From positions 1 to 64,000 of the forward strand of contig CAWBKF010000025.1 of assembly GCA_963789275.1 (NCBI GenBank): a stretch of DNA of 64,000 nucleotides, in the 5' to 3' direction. Below, one piece after another: positions 56,592 through 64,000 of the stretch. This DNA is from DAHUYF01 sp963789275 (GTDB lineage Bacteria; Pseudomonadota; Alphaproteobacteria; ATCC43930; CGMCC-115725). Under the pieces are notes generated by a model, which ran no database searches, was not told the origin of the DNA, and saw only the letters and a program-made list of their open reading frames with translations. The translations under genes and the position numbers were made by a program. Positions within the stretch are counted from its first letter, which is position 1; each line of letters begins with the position of its first letter.

Positions 56592-56758
56592 CGTGACGCC
56601 TTATGATGGCTCGGCGGGAAGCGGAGCCGGGCTTCGATAAAGCGGGGAAGCCGGCCGAAAGCAACTCCCTTTCGCGCCTGCGCCGGCGACCGTCTCTCTG
56701 CTAGACTGCGTCGGGCGCCGACTGCCGGTCGGCGCGATCTCCGGAGGAAGGCTTCCTC

Positions 56759-57379
56759 ATGCTGCGGCTCTATTATGCGGCCCATACCTGCGCGCTGGCA
56801 TCGCATATCGCCCTGGAAGAAGTCGGCGCCGCCTATGACACGGTGCGGCTCGACATCGACGCCGGCGAGCAGCGCTCTCCGGCCTATCTCGCGATCAATC
56901 CGAAAGGCAGGGTGCCGACCCTGGTGACCCAGCGCGGGACGCTGACCGAGACGCCGGCGATTCTCGCTTTCATCGCGCAGAGCCATCCCGAGTCGCGGCT
57001 CGCGCCGCTCACCGACGCCTTCGCCTTCGCGCGCGTCCAGGCGTTCAACAGCTATCTCTGCGCGACCCTCCATGTGGCGCATGCGCACCGCATGCGCGGC
57101 TATCGCTGGGCCGATGATGCCGCCGCCATCGCCGCCATGCAGCGCAAGGTGCCGCAGGCGGTCGGCGCGTGCTACGAGCTGATCGACCACGACATGCTGC
57201 AGGGGCCCTGGGTGATGGGCGAGAGCTACACGATCTGCGACCCCTATCTCTTCACCTTGGCGCAATGGCTGGAGGCCGACGGCGTCGAGGCCGCGCGGAT
57301 TCCGCGGGTCCGGGATCACCGGGCGCGCATGGCGCAGCGCCCGGCGGTGAAGCGGGCGATCGCCGCCGAGCTCGACTGA
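56759..57379 (+). CDS. Glutathione S-transferase family protein
   Basis: Product of 206 residues. The N-terminal thioredoxin-like domain has RLYYAAHTCALASHIALEEV with the likely glutathione-activating Ser/Cys region, and INPKGRVPTLVTQRGTLTET with the cis-Pro. The C-terminal helical domain contains GESYTICDPYLFTLAQWLEA, the usual N-capping Asp motif. It resembles bacterial beta-type GSTs. A GGAGGAAG ribosome-binding site precedes the start at 56759. The electrophilic substrate is unknown. Confidence 0.92.
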   Translation: MLRLYYAAHTCALASHIALEEVGAAYDTVRLDIDAGEQRSPAYLAINPKGRVPTLVTQRGTLTETPAILAFIAQSHPESRLAPLTDAFAFARVQAFNSYLCATLHVAHAHRMRGYRWADDAAAIAAMQRKVPQAVGACYELIDHDMLQGPWVMGESYTICDPYLFTLAQWLEADGVEAARIPRVRDHRARMAQRPAVKRAIAAELD

Positions 57380-57445
57380 CGCTGCCGCCTGCGGCGGAAC
57401 CCGGCGCCAGCGCAGATGTTGTCGGTCTGACCGCGAGAGGAGACC

Positions 57446-57901
57446 ATGGTTGCGAGGATCGCCCTTTGCGCCGCCGTGCTGCTTGCCCTGTCGGCGCCGG
57501 CGCATGCGCTGTGCCGGGACGACCTGACCCAGCTCAAGCCGCGCATCGACCAGATCAAGACGGCGAGCCCGCAGCGCTATTTCCTAGCGCTCAAATGGTG
57601 GGGGCGCGCGCAGCAGGCCGAGCCCGGCAGCGAGGTCGAATGCCTCAGCTTCGCCGCCCGGGCACGCAAGGCGCTCACCGAGCCGATCCCCGACATCGCC
57701 ACCTGCACCGGACCCAACGCCTACCTGCCCAATTGCGAGAACGGGGTCGTGCAGTACGGCGCCCCCGGCATGGCGCCAGGGGCAGGCCCGGTGCAGCCGC
57801 TCGGCGGCGGCGGCGGCACCACCGGGGTGCTGCCGGTCGCTCCGCTCACCCAAGGCGGCCCGGCGCCGTTCAATCCCACCGGCTCGGTCGGAGCGCGGTA
57901 G
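57446..57901 (+). CDS. Secreted hypothetical protein with Gly/Pro-rich C-terminus
   Basis: Product of 151 residues with a clear signal peptide (ARIALCAAVLLALSAPAHA). The mature part has CRDDLTQLKPRIDQIKTASP, RYFLALKWWGRAQQAEPGSE and paired Cys (ECLSF, ATCTG, NCENG). The last 45 residues are low complexity (Gly/Pro). No family is recognised. A GAGAGGAG ribosome-binding site supports the start. Confidence 0.72.
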   Translation: MVARIALCAAVLLALSAPAHALCRDDLTQLKPRIDQIKTASPQRYFLALKWWGRAQQAEPGSEVECLSFAARARKALTEPIPDIATCTGPNAYLPNCENGVVQYGAPGMAPGAGPVQPLGGGGGTTGVLPVAPLTQGGPAPFNPTGSVGAR

Positions 57902-58286
57902 AAATCCGAACGCTGACCAGTGCTTCGGGCAGCAGATCCTGGCTGGTCCAGGAGATGAACAGCCCGGTGCGTCAGGTCGGCTTCGCCGTAGACCGCCGCC
58001 CCGGTGGACGCGGTCAGCGCGCCCTGCTTGGGACCAGCACTGCAACGGCGACGAAAGCACGCCGGTCCCCGGTCCCCCCGGGAGACGCGACAGAGCAGCA
58101 CAGCCGCGGACCCTCCCCCGACATACGTAGTTCTACCTACCCGCGTCTGTATGCTCCGCACAACCAATCCTTAAGGCGTTCCGGGGCATCCTTTGCAACA
58201 TACGCTTGAGAGGCCATGGAGTTTGTCTCGGCGACATGACTCTCGTGGGTAGGGCGAGCGTAGAAAGCTAGCTAAGGAAGAATAGG
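57902..58286. other. Intergenic region upstream of the chemoreceptor operon
   Basis: 385 bp without a convincing gene. An AAGGAAGAATAGG ribosome-binding stretch immediately precedes the chemoreceptor ATG. A weak sigma-54-like GG/GC pair near 58183-58197 is too poor to call. Confidence 0.4.
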
Positions 58287-60329
58287 ATGAAGCGGAGCAT
58301 CGCCTGGCAGATACTGCTGCCGATCCCGGTGATCTCGGGAATTGCCATCATCGGTGCGGCCCTGCTCGTGCCACCGCTTATCGCCAGCGACGCGGTCGAA
58401 AGCGCGATCGAGCAGGGGCGCCAGACCGTCAGCCAATTCAAGACCGTGCGCGGCTATTACACCAAATCGGTCGTCGCCAAGGTGATCGCCGGCGGCACGA
58501 TGAAGGCGGCCTTCGACCACCAGGGCAGGGCCGACGCCATCCCGTTGCCCGCAACCATGATCCTGGATTTGAGCGCGCTGATGCAGCAGCAGGGGACCAG
58601 CCTCAAGCTCTACAGCCCCTATCCCTTCGCCAACCGCGCCGGCCGCCAGCTCGACGCGTTCAGCAGAGAGGCCTGGGATTTTCTCTCCAAGAATCCCGAC
58701 AGCGTGTTCTCGCGCCGCGAGATGCTGGATGGCCGGGACGTCGTGCGGGTCGCCGAGGCGGATCGCATGGTCGATCCCGGCTGCGTCGCCTGCCACAACT
58801 CCTTCCCGGGATCACCCAAGACCGATTGGAAGCTCGGCGACGTCCGCGGCGTGCTCGAGGTCGATGCCGATCTCTCCGCCGCGCTCGCCCGCGGCACGAC
58901 GCTCACCCATCTCGTGCTGCTCGGCGCCGGCCTCGTCGCCGGTCTCATGGCGCTCGTCGCCGCCCTGCTGGCGCGCCGCGTCAGCGCGCCGATCAAGGCG
59001 ATGACTGCGGCGATGCAGCGACTGGCGGCAGGCAAGAACGACGGCGACATCCCGGCGCTCGGGCGCCGGGACGAAATCGGCGAGATGGCCAAGGCGGTCG
59101 AGGTGTTCAAATCGAACGCCGTGCAGAAGCTGGCACTCGAGGAACATCAGCTCGATGACCAGGCGGCCAAGGCGCGGCGCCAGGAGGAGGTCGACCAGCT
59201 CGTGGGCTTCTTCGGCCGCAGCACCGCCGGCGTCTTCAAGGCGCTGGCCGGCGCCACGGCGGATATGGCGCGCACCTCGACCTCGCTCGAGCAATCCGCC
59301 GGCGAGACCGACAAGCAGTCCGAACTGGTGCTGAGCGAGGTGGGCCACACCTCGGCCACCGTCCAGTCGGTCAGCGCCGCGACCCAGGAGCTGACCGCCT
59401 CGATCGAGGAGATCGGCCGCCAGGCGTCCGAGTCCTCGCAGGTCTCCGGCGGGGCGATGGCGCAGACCGAGGATGTCGTCAAGAAGGTCACGGAGCTGCG
59501 CGCCACCGCCGAGCAGATCGGCACGGTGGTCGAGCTCATCAACAGCATCGCCAGCCAGACCAATCTGCTGGCGCTCAACGCGACCATCGAGGCCGCCCGC
59601 GCCGGCGATGCCGGCAAGGGCTTCGCCGTGGTGGCGAGCGAGGTGAAGTCGCTGGCGACCCAGACCGCCAAGGCGACCGAGGACATCGCCGCCCAGGTCG
59701 CTTCCATCCAGGCGGCCACAATCGGCACTTCGGACGCGATCCAAGGCATCGCCGGCACGGTGCGCAAGGTCAACGAGATCGCCGCGGCGATCGCCGCGGC
59801 GGTGGTCGAGCAGAGCTCCGCGACGCAGGAGATCGCCCGCAGCATCGAGCAGGTCTCGAGCAGCACCGCGAGCGTTACGCAAAGCATGGAGCGGGTGAAG
59901 GCCGCCGTGGTGACCAACGGCGACAACGCCGTCGAGGTCAAGCGCACCGCCGCGACGCTCTCCAAGGAGGCCGATGGCCTCAGCGGCGAGGTCAAGGATT
60001 TCCTCGAGGCGCTGCAGAATCTCGGCGAGAGCCAGCAGATGCGCAGCTATGAGGTCAATCTGGCGGCGGTCGCGACCATCGACGGCCGGAAGATCGAGGG
60101 CCGCGTGCGCAAGCTGTCGCCGGGCGCGGCGCTGTTCATCGGCGCGCTTACCGGCGAGGCGGGCAAATTATTGGAGCTGCGCATCGAGGGCGTCGACCGC
60201 GATCTGCGCGCGCGGATCGTCGAGGCGGCCGAGGGCGGCATGCAGCTCCAGCTTGCGCTCAATCTCGACAGCTTGAATTACGTGACCAAGGCCCTCACGC
60301 GGCTCGTCGCCAGCCGCGCCGCGGCGTGA
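58287..60329 (+). CDS. Methyl-accepting chemotaxis protein with heme-type DUF3365 sensor and C-terminal PilZ-like domain
   Basis: Receptor of 680 residues. TM1 is about 8-30. The periplasmic domain resembles DUF3365/Tll0287 and carries a c-type heme motif, GCVACHNS (C166, C169, H170). TM2 is about 206-230, then a HAMP region. The signalling hairpin has SQTNLLALNATIEAARAGDA and GKGFAVVASEVKSLA. After it, residues about 590-670 (YEVNLAAVATIDGRKIEGRV, VRKLSPGAALFIGAL) look like a PilZ-type barrel without the classical RxxxR. A redox or gas signal is likely (inference). It starts an operon with a CheY-like protein and a PAS kinase. Confidence 0.9.
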   Translation: MKRSIAWQILLPIPVISGIAIIGAALLVPPLIASDAVESAIEQGRQTVSQFKTVRGYYTKSVVAKVIAGGTMKAAFDHQGRADAIPLPATMILDLSALMQQQGTSLKLYSPYPFANRAGRQLDAFSREAWDFLSKNPDSVFSRREMLDGRDVVRVAEADRMVDPGCVACHNSFPGSPKTDWKLGDVRGVLEVDADLSAALARGTTLTHLVLLGAGLVAGLMALVAALLARRVSAPIKAMTAAMQRLAAGKNDGDIPALGRRDEIGEMAKAVEVFKSNAVQKLALEEHQLDDQAAKARRQEEVDQLVGFFGRSTAGVFKALAGATADMARTSTSLEQSAGETDKQSELVLSEVGHTSATVQSVSAATQELTASIEEIGRQASESSQVSGGAMAQTEDVVKKVTELRATAEQIGTVVELINSIASQTNLLALNATIEAARAGDAGKGFAVVASEVKSLATQTAKATEDIAAQVASIQAATIGTSDAIQGIAGTVRKVNEIAAAIAAAVVEQSSATQEIARSIEQVSSSTASVTQSMERVKAAVVTNGDNAVEVKRTAATLSKEADGLSGEVKDFLEALQNLGESQQMRSYEVNLAAVATIDGRKIEGRVRKLSPGAALFIGALTGEAGKLLELRIEGVDRDLRARIVEAAEGGMQLQLALNLDSLNYVTKALTRLVASRAAA

Positions 60330-60366
60330 GCGGCGCCGCAATGATCCCAAGCGAGGAGATGCAAAC

Positions 60367-60741
60367 GTGACCGAGATCCTGTTGATCGACGACATGGCGG
60401 GGGTGCGGCGCGCGGTGACCGGCATGCTGCAGCGCGCCGGCCATACCGTCACCACCGCCGAGAACGGCGCCAGCGGCCTCGAGATGATGAAAAGCCGCCG
60501 CTTCGACCTGGTCATCACCGACATCCTGATGCCGGAGCTCGACGGCTCCGAGGTGCTGTTCCAGCTCACCGCCATGCCCAATCGGCCGAAGGTGATCGCC
60601 ATCTCCGGCGGCGGCGCCGGCGTCTCGGCCGACACCGCGCTGCGCACCGCCCGCTTCAAGGCCGACGCCTTCATCGCCAAGCCCTTCGAGGCGGAAGAGC
60701 TGCTCGCCGCCATCCAGAAGGTGCTCGGCACAGCCGCATGA
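60367..60741 (+). CDS. Single-domain CheY-like response regulator
   Basis: Receiver of 124 residues: TEILLIDDMAGVRRAVTGML, phospho-Asp in LVITDILMPELDGSE, the Ser position in VIAISGGGAG and Lys in DAFIAKPFEAEELL. The GTG start lies 37 bp after the chemoreceptor stop and is preceded by GCGAGGAG. Its stop overlaps the kinase start by 4 bp, so the kinase is the probable donor. It is distinct from the cheY at 47975. Confidence 0.9.
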   Translation: MTEILLIDDMAGVRRAVTGMLQRAGHTVTTAENGASGLEMMKSRRFDLVITDILMPELDGSEVLFQLTAMPNRPKVIAISGGGAGVSADTALRTARFKADAFIAKPFEAEELLAAIQKVLGTAA

Positions 60742-62660
60742 GCTCGCCGGGCGGCGAGGCCCCGGCGGCCATTGCCCCCGGCCATGGCCAGATGCCAACC
60801 GGCGACCGCGACCGCCGCCGTTTTGCGTGGCCGCTTCAGGCGCCGCTGCGCGTCGGCCTGCTAGCGCTGTGCGGCCTTATCGTTGTGAGCCTGCTCGCCT
60901 TGGCGGTCTGGAGCATGGTGGTCGCCGGCGTCGCCGCGACGTCGGCGGTGCTGTTGGCGCTTGCGACGCTGCTGCTGCGGCAGATCAGGCGGCGCGAGCT
61001 CTCCGACGCGGCGTTGCGCCGGGAACGCGACGGGCTGGAGCGGCTCGTCGGCGAGCGGACCAAGGCGTTGGCGCTCGGCGAGGCGCGGCATCGCGACGTC
61101 GCCGAAGTCGCGAGCGACTGGTTCTGGGAGATCGACGCCCAGGGCCGCTTCGCCTTCGTCTCGAGCCGCTTCGAGCAGCTCGCGGGGCTTGCCGCGGCCG
61201 ACATCCTCGGCCGCAGCTTCGACGATCTCGCGCGAACCTTCAACATCAGCGGCGAGGAGCGCGATGAGTTTCGCCACGCGATGGCGGCGCGCGCGCCCTT
61301 CGCCAATATCTGCCTGCGCGTGACGCCGCCCGAAGGCCCCGCGCGCCTGTGGCTCACCAGCGGCAAGCCGTTCGTCGATCCCGAGAGCGGCGACTTTGCG
61401 GGATATCGCGGCACCGGCACCGACGTCACCGCCATCGCCGAGCGGGAATTGGCGCTCACCCGCGCGCTGCGCCGGGCCAAGGCGGCGGAAGACGAGGTCG
61501 AGACCTCGCGCGCGCGGCTGCTCGACGCCATCAAGGTGATCCCCGCGGGATTCGCGCTGTGGGATGCCGATGACCGGCTGGTGCTGTGCAACGAGCATTA
61601 CCGCGAGCTCTATGTCGGCGCCGCCGACCTCATCGTCCCCGGCATCGGTTTCGAGGATCTGGTGCGCCAGGCCATCGCGCGCGGCCTCTACGCGCTGGGC
61701 GACCAGGACCCCGACCAATGGATCGCCGATCGCATCGCGCTGCATCGGGCGCCGGACGGCGTGCGCGTGGAGCGCCAGCACGCCGACGGACGCTGGATCA
61801 GTTCCGAGGATCGGCGCACGGCCGATGGCGGCGTCGTCGGCATCCGCGTCGACGTCAGCGAGGCGCATCGGCGGGAGACCGTCGAGCGCGAGCGCCAGAA
61901 GCTGACGGCGCTGGGCCAGCTCGCCGGCGGCGTCGCGCATGAGATCAACAACCTCCTGCAGCCGGTGCTCACGCTCCCGGCGCAGATCGAGGAGCAGCTT
62001 CCGGCCGACGCCGTCGAGGCGCGCGGCGATCTGACCGAGATCGTGGACAGCGCGCGGCGGATGCGCGAGATCGTGCGCAACATCCTGCTGTTCGCGCGCC
62101 AGGAGGGACCGACGCTCGTGCCGCTCGATCCGGCAATTCAGGTGAAAACCGTTCTCGCCTTCGTCGGCAAGCTGCTGCCGCCCAGCGTGACGCTGCGCCA
62201 GGCGCTGCCTCCGGCGCAGGCGCCGCCGATGGTGGCCGCCAACCAGACCCAGCTCACCCAGGTGCTGACCAACCTGGTGGTGAACGCGGCGCAGGCCATG
62301 GCCGATCACGGCACCATCACCGTGGCGCTCGGCGAGGAGCGGCCGAGCGCGGCGGTGGCGCAAGCGCTCGCGATCGATCCCGGCCGCTCCTATGTCGTGG
62401 TGACGGTCGCCGATACCGGCAGCGGCATGGATGCCGACACGCAGCGGCGGATTTTCGAGCCGTTCTTCACCACCAAGCCGGTGGGCCAGGGCACCGGGCT
62501 CGGCCTTTCCGTGGTCTACGGCATCCTGCGCAGTTGGCAGGGCGCCATCGCCGTCGCCAGCGCGCCGGGCAAAGGCACCACCTTCAGCCTCTATATCCCG
62601 GCGCTTGCCGACGCTGCCGCGCCGGCCGCCGCGGCGCAGGTCGCGGAACCGGTGGCATAG
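60738..62660 (+). CDS. PAS-domain sensor histidine kinase
   Basis: Membrane kinase of 640 residues. Two hydrophobic segments (about 38-60 and 64-83) precede a coiled coil. PAS1 follows (about 115-235, ASDWFWEIDAQGRFAFVSSR), then PAS2 (about 255-375, IPAGFALWDADDRLVLCNEH). The HisKA box is LGQLAGGVAHEINNLLQPVL, of the NtrB-like HEINN type. The ATPase part shows NLVVNAAQAM, VADTGSGM and FFTTKPVGQGTGLGLSVVYG. The C-terminus ends in an Ala/Pro tail with no receiver. Start overlaps the preceding stop. Confidence 0.92.
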   Translation: MSSPGGEAPAAIAPGHGQMPTGDRDRRRFAWPLQAPLRVGLLALCGLIVVSLLALAVWSMVVAGVAATSAVLLALATLLLRQIRRRELSDAALRRERDGLERLVGERTKALALGEARHRDVAEVASDWFWEIDAQGRFAFVSSRFEQLAGLAAADILGRSFDDLARTFNISGEERDEFRHAMAARAPFANICLRVTPPEGPARLWLTSGKPFVDPESGDFAGYRGTGTDVTAIAERELALTRALRRAKAAEDEVETSRARLLDAIKVIPAGFALWDADDRLVLCNEHYRELYVGAADLIVPGIGFEDLVRQAIARGLYALGDQDPDQWIADRIALHRAPDGVRVERQHADGRWISSEDRRTADGGVVGIRVDVSEAHRRETVERERQKLTALGQLAGGVAHEINNLLQPVLTLPAQIEEQLPADAVEARGDLTEIVDSARRMREIVRNILLFARQEGPTLVPLDPAIQVKTVLAFVGKLLPPSVTLRQALPPAQAPPMVAANQTQLTQVLTNLVVNAAQAMADHGTITVALGEERPSAAVAQALAIDPGRSYVVVTVADTGSGMDADTQRRIFEPFFTTKPVGQGTGLGLSVVYGILRSWQGAIAVASAPGKGTTFSLYIPALADAAAPAAAAQVAEPVA

Positions 62661-62721
62661 CGCGAGGCTGGCGACGGAGCGCAGCGCCCGTCAGCCGCCA
62701 CCAGCATCGAAGGCTTCGCGT

Positions 62722-62766
62722 CAAACGTAAAGCAATACTTGACGTTTGGCGCGGCAGGATTATCTT
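62722..62766 (+). promoter_or_regulatory. Putative higBA promoter and operator
   Basis: Inverted repeat CAAACGT (62722-62728) and ACGTTTG (62742-62748) overlaps a -35-like TTGACG (62739-62744). A -10-like TATCTT (62761-62766) follows at 16 bp. Expected initiation is at or next to the toxin ATG (62773). Autoregulation by the antitoxin is the family rule; the site assignment is inferred. Confidence 0.45.
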
Positions 62767-62772
62767 GCCCGC

Positions 62773-63045
62773 ATGATACGCACGTTTCGAAGCAAGGCGC
62801 TCCGCGTCTATTTCGAGACCGGGAAGGCAAGCGGGTTGAGCGTGCAGAACGTGGCGCGAGTGGGCCGCATGCTGCGGGCCTTGGACGCCGCCGCCCGACC
62901 CGAGCATCTGAACCTGCCGGGCTACCGGTTCCATGTTCTGCAGGGCGAGCGGCGATGGTCGATCAGAGTGACCGGGAATTGGCGGATCACCTTCGGTTGG
63001 GATGGCGCCGACGCCATCGAATTGGACTTGGAGGATTACCACTGA
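62773..63045 (+). CDS. higB: HigB-like type II toxin (RelE/ParE superfamily)
   Basis: mRNA-interferase-type toxin of 90 residues. It begins IRTFRSKALRVYFETGKASG and ends with RFHVLQGERRWSIRVTGNWR and ITFGWDGADAIELDLEDYH, the usual HigB pattern. The toxin gene precedes the antitoxin, as is characteristic of hig loci. Its TGA overlaps the antitoxin ATG. An in-frame ATG at 62746 lies inside the promoter and is less likely. Confidence 0.9.
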   Translation: MIRTFRSKALRVYFETGKASGLSVQNVARVGRMLRALDAAARPEHLNLPGYRFHVLQGERRWSIRVTGNWRITFGWDGADAIELDLEDYH

Positions 63046-63356
63046 TGGGCAAGCGGGCGATCAAGCGGGGGCTCCCGCCCATGCATCCCGGCGAGCTGCT
63101 GCGCGAGGATGTCGTCCCGGCCCTGGGGCGCACGCGCGCCGAGATCGCGCGTCTTCTTGGCGTGTCACGGCAGACCCTGCACGCGATCCTGACGGAGCGC
63201 GCGCCGGTGACCCCGGAGATGGCGCTGCGGCTGGGCAAGCTTTGCGGCAACGGCCCCGAGCTCTGGCTGAATCTGCAAGGCCGGTTCGATCTGGCGCGAC
63301 TGAGCAAGACCAAGCGCGCCGAGATTGCGGCGATCCCGACGCTGGCCGCGGGGTAA
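63045..63356 (+). CDS. higA: HigA-like antitoxin, XRE family
   Basis: Antitoxin of 103 residues. It shows the HigA start PPMHPGELLREDVVPALG, the helix-turn-helix ARLLGVSRQTLHAILTER, and APVTPEMALRLGKLCGNGPE with LWLNLQGRFDL. It neutralises HigB and represses the operon with it. The ATG overlaps the toxin stop. Confidence 0.93.
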   Translation: MGKRAIKRGLPPMHPGELLREDVVPALGRTRAEIARLLGVSRQTLHAILTERAPVTPEMALRLGKLCGNGPELWLNLQGRFDLARLSKTKRAEIAAIPTLAAG

Positions 63357-63579
63357 GCGGGCGTTCCGGCCGAGGCCGCCACCGCGCAGGCCGCGACCCC
63401 GGAGTGGTCAGCCGAAGATGGCGCGGCGGCGCTCGAGGCTGGCGGCCGATGCCGCACCGCGCCGCAAGCGCACCCGCCTTGCCGTTGCTCGCTTATGTGA
63501 TGTGACCTCCTCTCGCGGTAGAACGGTCCGGAAGCTGGCGACGGTATCACATTGGATCAGAATGGGCCGCCGCCCGGCG

Positions 63580-63795
63580 TCACTCCTTGCGCGTCCTCGC
63601 CCGGGGGACCGCAAGACGCATGAAATCATCACCAACTCGCTCTCGGTCGGACTCGCTTCCGGAGCCCGCGGAAGCGGGCTCTGACGCGATCGACGCCGCT
63701 GCCGAGATGTCGATATCGGCTGGATCTTCCATGAGCGCTGGAGATGCGACGCCGCCGAGCCACGCGATCGCCAACACGCGCCAGAGATTTGCCAT
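63580..63795 (-). CDS. Small secreted or membrane-tethered peptide
   Basis: Product of 71 residues from ATG 63795, with an AGGAG box 7 nt upstream. The N-terminus is a signal-like helix (ANLWRVLAIAWLGGVASPAL); the rest is Ser/Ala/Asp-rich (DIDISAAASIASEPASAGSG) and ends basic. A plus-strand frame overlaps it but lacks such features. No family is recognised. Confidence 0.5.
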   Translation of the reverse strand: MANLWRVLAIAWLGGVASPALMEDPADIDISAAASIASEPASAGSGSESDRERVGDDFMRLAVPRARTRKE

Positions 63796-64000
63796 GGGCA
63801 TGCTCCTGCCTTGTGAGACAGCCGCGCGCTACATCATCCGCCTCGTGGCGATCCGGCCACCTTCCCGCCTCGAGACCGAGCGACATTTCGGTCGCCCGCG
63901 CTTTTCCCCTCCAGGATACTGCGACACGCTCCCTGCGCCGAACTATATCCGACATAACCGAAACTGATGAGCACCGATGCGGCCCCGTGCCGGGATCGCG

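Noticed and set aside
58183..58197. Sigma-54-like promoter upstream of the chemoreceptor
   Set aside because: GG and GC elements have the right spacing only with a poor consensus in a GC-rich region.

Overview
The window is high-GC DNA from an alphaproteobacterium. The evidence is the gene style: LivM-LivG fusion transporters, a cheY-cheZ pair preceded by CtrA-like TTAACCAT boxes, a transporter-linked STAC histidine kinase, Tat-exported substrate-binding proteins, and dispersed short palindromic repeats. I would place it in the Rhodospirillales/Hyphomicrobiales range, but no rRNA or marker gene is present to fix this.

Layout. 0-3.4 kb: a large SAM-cyclase-ATPase-TPR regulator, frameshifted. 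3.6-9.9 kb: two nearly identical 2571-bp IS91-like elements (HUH transposase plus tyrosine integrase) in inverted orientation around a SAM methyltransferase gene. 10-21 kb: HiPIP and cytochrome P460, an alkyladenine DNA glycosylase, an IS1380 element with a 4-bp target duplication, an aldo/keto reductase, a GH13 glucosidase, a cytochrome b561/catalase-like pair and a second class III cyclase. 21-26 kb: dehalogenase and hydrolase genes. 26-31 kb: a two-component system with an SLC5-STAC-histidine kinase, two response regulators and an HPt protein. 31-36 kb and 41-46 kb: two branched-chain-amide type ABC transporters. Between them (36.3-41.0 kb) lies an AT-richer island. It holds a nuclease-exonuclease-transposase fusion and a TcmP/DUF5131 pair. 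46-58 kb: a peptidase, a PagL-like lipid A deacylase, cheY-cheZ, two tiny motility-associated genes, a thioesterase, an OmpA lipoprotein, DUF72, an amidohydrolase, a BNR-repeat protein and a GST. 58-62.7 kb: a heme-type chemoreceptor, a CheY-like protein and a PAS histidine kinase in one operon. 62.7-63.4 kb: a higBA toxin-antitoxin pair.

The most interesting object is the 36.3-39.3 kb gene. Its predicted product joins a Cas4/AddB-like Fe-S RecB nuclease (TM0106 type), a DEDD/RNase H-like exonuclease and a complete IS66-like zinc-ribbon/DDE transposase. It sits beside a three-Cys-motif partner gene and its DUF5131 mate, which overlap convergently.

At least ten single-base frame changes occur in seven otherwise well-conserved genes. 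Most are one extra base in a short G/C run. In each gene the total length is off by exactly the number of bases needed, so assembly indel errors are as likely as real pseudogenes. Genes affected are marked pseudogene with that caveat. No tRNA, rRNA or CRISPR array was seen.
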